DNA from: CAYUNA01 sp047629355
GTDB taxonomy: Bacteria > Bacteroidota > Bacteroidia > Chitinophagales > Saprospiraceae
DNA: 7,755 nucleotides
Assembly (NCBI GenBank): GCA_047629355.1
Contig: JBLHWU010000273.1
Location: 1-7,755, forward strand
Direction of reading: 5' to 3'
Position numbers and translations under genes: made by a program. Position 1 is the first letter of the stretch; the number at the start of each line of letters is the position of its first letter. Below the pieces are notes generated by a model that searched no databases, had not been told where the DNA came from, and saw only the letters and a list, made by a program, of their open reading frames with translations. Shown here in pieces: positions 1-4,315 of this stretch.

Positions 1-47
1 GCATGAAGTAGTAAATGGTAACAAGAGGTTGCTAAAAAATTAAGCAG

Positions 48-167
48 CGAGAAAATCGCAAGATTTTCGAGCTTCAAAAAATACAATGCGCGCTGCCTGC
101 GGCAGCGCGAGTGGGGTTTTGGGGGATAAAAGCGGTTTTGCAAACCACTTTTATCTCTCAAACTCCC
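48..167. repeat. Cluster of three intergenic hairpins
   Basis: Three palindromes lie in a row. Arms 51-57 and 62-68 (GAAAATC/GATTTTC) enclose a GCAA loop. Arms 89-97 and 101-109 (CGCGCTGCC/GGCAGCGCG) are perfect, with a TGC loop. A long imperfect stem has arms 113-138 and 142-167, again around a TGC loop at 139-141; most of its mismatches are G-T and so still pair in RNA read from the plus strand. Repeated short-loop palindromes of this kind are typical of REP-like intergenic elements; that class assignment is inferred. No gene is evident nearby. A terminator role for a gene left of the window cannot be excluded. Confidence 0.6.
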
Positions 168-240
168 TTTAGTCGCAATCAATCTGAAAAATCTGTTGAG
201 TTTTCAGTTGAATTGGAATAAACTCCAATTTTCTTTTCAA

Positions 241-313
241 CACATAGCTCACATAGCGTTTTTACATAGCCACATAGCTGATTTTAGCTTTCGAAAAGCT
301 ATGTGGTTATGTG
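241..313. repeat. CACATAG/CTATGTG repeat patch forming an inverted repeat
   Basis: The heptamer CACATAG occurs at 241-247, 250-256 and 271-277, with a variant TACATAG at 263-269. Inverted copies follow at 299-305 (CTATGTG) and 307-313 (TTATGTG). Positions 264-279 can pair with 297-312 over 16 bases with a single G-T pair. The loop contains a nested smaller palindrome (286-291 with 295-300). The copies are too short and irregular for a CRISPR. Function is unknown; the patch looks like a decayed intergenic repeat. Confidence 0.55.
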
Positions 314-375
314 ATAAAAAACTGCGCCACGGATTTAAAGAAACTTTTACTGCGTGGTATTTTTTAGGTGATATT

Positions 376-540
376 TAAGGAATGCGAATTAAATAAACTC
401 AGACTCTTGAGAGGATATTTTGCCCTCATTTTTTACTTTGAAAATGCTCATTATATCAACATAAATCGCACTTTCAAAGCAAAAGCTGAGAACAAAACCT
501 CTCTCTCAATAATCTAACTTTATTTATTTCGCATTCCTAA
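376..540. mobile_element. 159-bp snapback MITE-like element flanked by TAA
   Basis: The element spans 379-537, with TAA on both sides (376-378 and 538-540), which fits a 3-bp target duplication. Its ends are inverted: the first 19 bases (379-397) and the reverse complement of the last 19 (519-537) differ at one position, both beginning GGAATGCGAA. The inverted similarity continues inward almost to the centre, for example TTTTGCCCTCA (about 418-428) against TTTTGTTCTCA read backwards, and CTTTGAAAATGC against CTTTGAAAGTGC. Single-stranded, it would fold into one long hairpin with a loop near 446-466. It encodes no transposase. A 3-bp TNA duplication is known for the IS1031 group of the IS5 family, but the parent element cannot be named from this window. 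Confidence 0.7.
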
Positions 541-648
541 GCTGTTTCGGTTCTTCTGAAGTTGCAATTTCCATTCAATCGCCTGCAAATTTTTGGTAAT
601 TGTTTTGAATAAATCCTTGCTGGTGATTTTTATTTTTTGACTGTTCAT
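520..648 (-). CDS. Small hypothetical ORF (42 aa), possibly a truncated gene start
   Basis: An ATG at 648-646 opens 42 codons ending at TAA 522-520. The product is lysine-rich and hydrophilic (begins MNSQKIKITSKDLF, later LQAIEWKLQLQKN), with a helix-like central part and no signal peptide or membrane segment. I do not recognise a family. The last seven codons or so lie inside the 159-bp snapback element at 379-537, so the reading frame is finished by mobile DNA. The ORF may be the surviving 5' end of a longer gene cut by that insertion, or chance. No Shine-Dalgarno is seen, which is uninformative in Bacteroidota. Confidence 0.3.
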   Translation of the reverse strand: MNSQKIKITSKDLFKTITKNLQAIEWKLQLQKNRNSLGMRNK

Positions 649-913
649 AATTATGTGTTTTACTGAAAATATACCACAAAACTACAGGGCATTCACCACC
701 AAAAGGAAGGAACATTTAAGAAGAAAACATTTATTTTTAGCTAATATTAAGAATAGACTTATTACCCTTTAAAAATGCTTGTATGAAACTTAGATTTTTT
801 TGTTAGTTTTCTTTAAAAAATTATTAAATAGTCCCTCTATTGAATAATTTTTTAAAAGGAAAATAGCGGACAAAGATATTTTTAGACGAGTCTTTATTAA
901 GGGGTAGGCAAGT
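541..913. other. AT-rich intergenic stretch without a confident gene
   Basis: Apart from the start of the small minus-strand ORF (up to 648) and the AT-rich hairpin at 812-856, I see no coding sequence or RNA gene here. The stretch lies downstream of the M50-TPR gene, which ends at 914 on the minus strand, so that gene's 3' untranslated region and terminator should be here. Confidence 0.5.
812..856. terminator. AT-rich inverted repeat downstream of the M50-TPR gene
   Basis: Arms 812-831 and 837-856 pair over 20 positions with one mismatch (826/842) around a TCCCT loop. With a one-base bulge the inverted similarity extends outward to about 801-868. It lies 58 bp past the stop codon of the minus-strand M50-TPR gene. 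It could act as a terminator or an mRNA 3'-end stabiliser, but the stem is nearly all A/T, unlike a classical GC-rich intrinsic terminator. It may instead be a small mobile-element relic. The inverted repeat is certain; the function is a guess. Confidence 0.4.
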
Positions 914-2101
914 CTAATATCCAACACTGCGTCGCGCTTCTGCTATAATCCACTCTATATTTCGCTCTTCCACGCCGAGCAGCTGTGCTTTTTGGAAAGC
1001 AGCTAAAGCAAGTTGATTCGAATCTGCATCATTTTTTCGTTCATAAAAATAGCCGAGGTGCAGGTTAGTAAGCGCATGATTTTCGTCGAGTGACAAAGCT
1101 TTTTCTAAATCCCATTTAGCCGCATCCATTTCGTTGGTGCGGAGATGGAGGAGACCGCGATTGGCGTAAGCATCTACCAAAGTATTGTTGAGTCGAAGGG
1201 CATTATTTAAGTCAAAAGTGGCTTCGTAATAGTTTTTTAATTGAATAAAAACTTGCCCACGATGATTCAAATCTTTTGGATTGTTGTGGTTTTCGTGAAG
1301 GGCTAGATTCAAGTATTCCAGCGCATCATCGTAATTGCTAACCTTTAAATGCAGCTCGCCAAGCGTGGAATAATCCGTTGCTTTTGGTTTAAAACGAAAG
1401 AGTATATTTTCATAAAATTCTAAGGCTTCAAAGTACTTTTTTTCGGAAATCAGGCAATCCACCATTTTTTCATAAGTCGAACGATCGGCTTTGTTATCGT
1501 CCATTAATTTTTGTAATTCCGCAAAAGACGCTGCGTATTTTTCTTCTTCAAATAAATTAAAACCATTCGAATATGCTGCTGGATGCTTCGCCGATTTAAA
1601 CAAAAAAAGCAATTGCTGCCCGTCATTATAGGTCACCGTTCCATCGTGCATTTTCATCGGTGTAGAGAATGGAATCATATTGATAAAAAAATCATATACC
1701 GCCGACATGCCAAAAATAGCAATATAAAACCAGCCCATATCGCTCATTCCATCCTTCTGAAACAGTATTATCAACGAAATCGTCAATAAAATGGAAGCAA
1801 TCGGCCCACCCAAAACGATCATAAATCGTCGCCAAAAATTGGCAGTACCATAATGTTGACACATGCCAATATTCCAATTTAGCATATTGAATTTGAAATA
1901 AGTCGTTAATCGTCCGAGTTTAAAAATGAAGGAATTATCAATGTTTCCATACGACCCAACATAGACCTCAACTTTACCATCAGTCAATAAAAGTGCAGGA
2001 AGCGCATGACCATATTCATGCACTAAAGTAGTCAAAGAATGCACCAAGAGTAAGCTCAAAATGCCAAGAATGGCGATACCCATACCCGTTAAAACTTCCA
2101 T
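914..2101 (-). CDS. Membrane M50 (site-2-protease-like) metallopeptidase with C-terminal TPR domain
   Basis: This 395-aa protein joins an intramembrane zinc-peptidase-like region to a cytosolic-type repeat region. A hydrophobic N-terminal segment (about 7-27) runs into HEYGH at 28-32, the HExxH zinc motif with catalytic Glu29. GGP at 98-100 opens a second hydrophobic segment (about 94-115), and a third follows at about 123-144. N141-MIP and a later Asp-Gly (D160-G161; D153-G154 is an alternative) fit the NxxP...DG motif that supplies the third zinc ligand in M50 peptidases. From about 175 to 380 there are five or six TPR-like helical pairs (motifs such as ALEYLNLALHENHNNP and AYANRGLLHLRTNEMDAA). 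Family knowledge suggests cleavage of membrane-bound substrates, with the TPRs as a partner-binding platform; the substrate is unknown. The start ATG is well placed, because the active-site helix begins at once. It lies on the same strand as the helicase but is separated from it by 329 bp of repeats. Confidence 0.85.
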   Translation of the reverse strand: MEVLTGMGIAILGILSLLLVHSLTTLVHEYGHALPALLLTDGKVEVYVGSYGNIDNSFIFKLGRLTTYFKFNMLNWNIGMCQHYGTANFWRRFMIVLGGPIASILLTISLIILFQKDGMSDMGWFYIAIFGMSAVYDFFINMIPFSTPMKMHDGTVTYNDGQQLLFLFKSAKHPAAYSNGFNLFEEEKYAASFAELQKLMDDNKADRSTYEKMVDCLISEKKYFEALEFYENILFRFKPKATDYSTLGELHLKVSNYDDALEYLNLALHENHNNPKDLNHRGQVFIQLKNYYEATFDLNNALRLNNTLVDAYANRGLLHLRTNEMDAAKWDLEKALSLDENHALTNLHLGYFYERKNDADSNQLALAAFQKAQLLGVEERNIEWIIAEARRSVGY

Positions 2102-2120
2102 GATTTACTGGTTAAAATAA

Positions 2121-2262
2121 AAGTAACTCGGGTTTTCAACCCGAATAGTTGTCTTTTCGGATTTCCAATCCGAAACCTGTCGAATCGTGAGGCGTTATTT
2201 ATTCGCTTGTTCGGGTTGGAAACCTGAAGGACGGCTGCTCGGATTAAAAATCCGAGTTACTT
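2121..2262. repeat. Palindrome-of-palindromes (REP-doublet-like) element
   Basis: Perfect 11-bp terminal inverted repeats (AAGTAACTCGG at 2121-2131, CCGAGTTACTT at 2252-2262) enclose four hairpins, each with a 3-base loop: 2128-2144 (loop TTC), 2155-2175 (9-bp stem, loop TCC), 2211-2227 (one G-T pair, loop GGA) and 2238-2256 (8-bp stem, loop AAA). Stems share the core CGG(G/A)TT-N3-AA(C/T)CCG. Hairpin 1 matches the reverse complement of hairpin 4, and hairpin 2 that of hairpin 3, so the whole is mirror-symmetric about a roughly 35-bp spacer. The right end touches the TAA flank of the next element. It lies 20 bp upstream of the M50-TPR start and so probably falls in that gene's leader. The architecture resembles REP doublets (BIMEs) mobilised by RAYT transposases; that link is inferred. 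Confidence 0.7.
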
Positions 2263-2426
2263 AAGTAAAAACGATTTAATAAGTTGGACCATAATGCGCC
2301 GTAATTTTTTCTTCTAAAGAATTCAAGAAATCGTTGCATAGCCTTCGTTACGGAACTATTTTTTGTGTTTTTTAGAAGGGAAAAGGACAAGCATAATGGC
2401 CCAAGTTATTGAATCGTTTTTACTAA
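2262..2426. mobile_element. Second 159-bp snapback MITE-like element flanked by TAA
   Basis: The element spans 2265-2423 and is flanked by TAA at 2262-2264 and 2424-2426. Its outer 34 bases (2264-2297 against 2391-2424) are inverted with four mismatches, beginning GTAAAAACGATT. Further inward, 2311-2321 pairs with 2368-2378 (CTTCTAAAGAA/TTTTTTAGAAG) with one G-T pair. The whole can fold as one long hairpin with the loop near 2340. No protein is encoded. Length and flanking trinucleotide are identical to the element at 379-537, and the ends are weakly similar, but the interiors do not align. It begins four bases after the helicase stop codon on the transcribed strand, so a read-through transcript would carry a large stem-loop that could act as a terminator or stabiliser. 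Confidence 0.65.
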
Positions 2427-2430
2427 GGAA

Positions 2431-3705
2431 TTATTTCTTTTTCTTCTTCTTATTTGGATTCTTCTTCCGACTTTTCTTCTTTTTTCGCTGCCATTCCAAC
2501 GTATTTTCCACTTCTTCCATTATGGACTTCAATCCTTTTGGACTTGCCGCCGATTCCAAAATTGTCGTTTCAATATCGTCTTTTTCTACCGTTAAAACCT
2601 TAATTTCATTGTGCGTCAATTTCTCAATTTCTTCCAATAATGGTTTCTCATCTGTGCTACAAAATGAAATTGCATTTCCCCGATGACTCCCCCGACCTGT
2701 TCGTCCGATACGGTGAACATAATTCTCGGGTTGCTCCGGCAAATCATAATTTATTACATAGCCAACTTGGTCAATATCAATCCCGCGCGCCGTCACATCG
2801 GTCGCAATAAGTACGCGCACACCGCCATCTTTAAAAGTTGCCAAGACGTTTTGTCTATCTTTTTGTTCCTTGTCACCATGAATTGTGAGGGATTCAATAT
2901 CTACACGTTCCATTGCTTTGGCAACGCGTTCTGCACGAATTTTGGTTCGCACAAACACCAAAAATTTATCGTCAGGATGCTCATTGATAAGCCGTTCCAA
3001 AAAGAAGCGTTTGTCATCCATTTCTACAAAAGAAACAGCGTGGTCCACATTTTTAGAAACCGGGTCTTTTGGTGAAATTTCAATTCGAATGGCATTTTTT
3101 ACTAAAGAATACGCCAGCTTTTTAATTTTATCATCAATTGTTGCTGAGAAAAATAAGGTCTGCTTCTTTTTCGGCAAATAAGGCTGTAAATCCCGAATAT
3201 CTTTAATAAAACCTAAATCTAGCATGTGGTCAGCCTCATCCAATACCAATATTTCCACTCGATGCAACCGTAAATGCCCCTGACTTGCAAGGTCAAACAT
3301 TCGTCCTGGCGTCACCACTAAAATGTCGATTCGTCCCTGTAATTTCAGAATCTGCGGCTCTTGGTCAACACCTCCATGAATACAATACGTCTTCACCCGC
3401 GTCTCCTTCGCCAATCCTTTCAACACATCGGTAATCTGTAAAGCCAGCTCGCGCGTCGGTACCATAATCAAACATTTGATACCATCCCGTCGCCGCTGAT
3501 TCATCTTCTTTTGATGCAATAAGTGGATAATTGGAATACCAAATGCCGCCGTTTTTCCCGTACCCGTCTGCGCAATTGCGAGCACATCTTCTCCTTTCAA
3601 AATTGGCGTAATTGCCTTGTATTGAATATCCGTCGGGCGGCGGAATCCCATAAGGGAAATACCTTTGTGTAATTCTGGAACGAGGTGATAATCTGTAAAT
3701 TTCAT
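2431..3705 (-). CDS. RhlE-type DEAD-box ATP-dependent RNA helicase
   Basis: This 424-aa protein has the full set of DEAD-box motifs: Q motif with Gln28 (preceded by F21 and PT at 24-25), motif I AQTGTGKT (45-52), Ia PTRELALQ (83-90), Ib TPGR (132-135), II DEAD (156-159), III SAT (187-189), IV FVRTK (251-255), V ATDVTARGID (301-310) and VI HRIGRTGR (331-338). A short lysine/arginine-rich tail (about 407-424) follows the second RecA-like domain, as in RhlE-like helicases, and probably binds RNA. It should unwind short RNA duplexes in ribosome assembly or mRNA turnover, especially in the cold. I chose the ATG at 3705-3703 because the conserved N-terminus (MKFTDYHLVPELHKGI) starts there. The in-frame ATG at 3780 would add 25 residues coded mostly by the tandem repeat at 3711-3738. 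The gene lies downstream of DUF4286 on the same strand. Confidence 0.93.
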   Translation of the reverse strand: MKFTDYHLVPELHKGISLMGFRRPTDIQYKAITPILKGEDVLAIAQTGTGKTAAFGIPIIHLLHQKKMNQRRRDGIKCLIMVPTRELALQITDVLKGLAKETRVKTYCIHGGVDQEPQILKLQGRIDILVVTPGRMFDLASQGHLRLHRVEILVLDEADHMLDLGFIKDIRDLQPYLPKKKQTLFFSATIDDKIKKLAYSLVKNAIRIEISPKDPVSKNVDHAVSFVEMDDKRFFLERLINEHPDDKFLVFVRTKIRAERVAKAMERVDIESLTIHGDKEQKDRQNVLATFKDGGVRVLIATDVTARGIDIDQVGYVINYDLPEQPENYVHRIGRTGRGSHRGNAISFCSTDEKPLLEEIEKLTHNEIKVLTVEKDDIETTILESAASPKGLKSIMEEVENTLEWQRKKKKSRKKNPNKKKKKK

Positions 3706-3710
3706 GCTTC

Positions 3711-3738
3711 GAGTTGCGGGTTGCGAGTTGCGGGTTGC
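3711..3738. repeat. Tandem 14-bp direct repeat upstream of the helicase
   Basis: Two perfect adjacent copies of GAGTTGCGGGTTGC occupy 3711-3724 and 3725-3738, ending five bases before the chosen helicase start and therefore in its probable leader. A related sequence in the opposite orientation lies at 3914-3939. Read through in frame, the repeat encodes LATRN.QPATR-like residues, which explains the longer alternative helicase ORF. Confidence 0.75.
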
Positions 3739-3794
3739 CAGCAGAATGTGTAGCTGCTTTGATGGAAAACCGAAATGCACAACGTGAAAAAATG

Positions 3795-3802
3795 CAAAAT
3801 TA
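3795..3802 (-). promoter_or_regulatory. Possible Bacteroidota -7 element for the helicase
   Basis: On the minus strand 3802-3795 reads TAATTTTG, an exact match to the Bacteroidota -7 consensus TAnnTTTG. It lies about 90 bp upstream of the helicase start. I find no TTG at the usual -33 spacing, so support is partial. If real, the tandem repeat would be transcribed in the leader. Confidence 0.25.
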
Positions 3803-3913
3803 AAGAATTTATAGCTTTTAGGGAGGCTATTTCAACCTTCTGAACGGATTTATCGAAAATTATGAGTTTTAGAATGAGTCACCACTGAGTATTCTTACCT
3901 AAGAACACGTCTA

Positions 3914-3939
3914 ATTCGCAACCCGAAACCCGCAATTCG
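3914..3939. repeat. Inverted relative of the GAGTTGCGGGTTGC repeat
   Basis: Read on the minus strand this segment contains TTGCGGGTT and CGGGTTGCGA, the same words as the direct repeat at 3711-3738, in inverted orientation and with point differences. It ends two bases before the DUF4286 stop codon. The two repeat patches bracket a roughly 175-bp non-coding spacer (3739-3913), as if they were the ends of one element or two insertions of the same family. Confidence 0.5.
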
Positions 3940-3941
3940 TG

Positions 3942-4247
3942 CTACGAAATAACCTGCATCAACGTTCGAAACGCTACAAACTTTCCTTCATATCGCTTTT
4001 GATGTTTCTCTTGCAGCTTGGGCGCAAGCTCATTTTGGTATTTTTCATACGCTGGAATGTCTTTGCAAAAATACTGAACGGAATAAGTAATCCCCTCCGT
4101 TTCATCAACCGTAAGTAGGCGGCAAAACTTGTTTTCTACAAAAATCCCCGTTTCCATTACCTCAGGAATGTGCACCGTTTTCATCCATCTAACCCATTCT
4201 GTGACGACGTGGTGGTCAACCTTTACAGTTACATTGTATAAAATCAT
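3942..4247 (-). CDS. DUF4286 family protein
   Basis: This 101-aa soluble protein begins MILYNVTVKVDHHVVTEWVRWM and contains HIPEVMETGIF, a charged middle, YSVQYFC and a conserved C-terminal half (YEKYQNELAPKLQEKHQKRYEGKFVAFRTLM). This is the pattern of DUF4286, a small family common in Bacteroidota and probably of the dimeric alpha/beta-barrel (ABM-like) fold. Its biochemical role is unknown. There is no signal peptide or membrane segment. The length is normal for the family and the start ATG at 4247-4245 gives the conserved N-terminus. It is transcribed away from the large fusion gene across a 68-bp gap and towards the helicase, with which it may share a transcript despite the 236-bp repeat-bearing spacer. 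Confidence 0.85.
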   Translation of the reverse strand: MILYNVTVKVDHHVVTEWVRWMKTVHIPEVMETGIFVENKFCRLLTVDETEGITYSVQYFCKDIPAYEKYQNELAPKLQEKHQKRYEGKFVAFRTLMQVIS

Positions 4248-4315
4248 TAATTTTTATTTTTCAAATTTTAAAATTACTCCTTTATTTTCCTGTAATTTGC
4301 TCCAAAAATAAGTCA
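4248..4315. promoter_or_regulatory. Divergent promoter region
   Basis: This 68-bp, very AT-rich gap separates two divergent start codons (DUF4286 and the kinase-M23-lyase fusion), so it should contain both promoters. On the plus strand TAATTTG occurs near 4292-4298, one base short of the TAnnTTTG -7 consensus. No exact -33/-7 pair is seen on either strand. The assignment rests on gene arrangement. Confidence 0.4.

Noticed and set aside
241..313. Possible CRISPR array
   Set aside because: Repeats are only seven bases, irregularly spaced and in both orientations; no spacers and no cas genes.
196..378. Plus-strand open frame of 60 codons
   Set aside because: It starts at TTG, lies over the CACATAG repeat patch and stops at the snapback element; the composition is not protein-like.
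1583..1789. Plus-strand open frame within the M50-TPR gene
   Set aside because: Antisense shadow of a gene with clear motifs.
2121..2262. Possible riboswitch in the M50-TPR leader
   Set aside because: The mirror-symmetric hairpins on both strands fit a repeat element better than a ligand-binding fold, and no known riboswitch core is recognisable.
2363..2686. Plus-strand open frame rich in Phe
   Set aside because: It is antisense to the lysine-rich helicase C-terminus; the phenylalanines are complements of Lys codons.
3706..3780. 25-residue N-terminal extension of the helicase
   Set aside because: Mostly encoded by the 14-bp tandem repeat; the conserved helicase N-terminus begins at 3705. 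Kept only as a note, because a possible -7 element upstream means it cannot be fully excluded.
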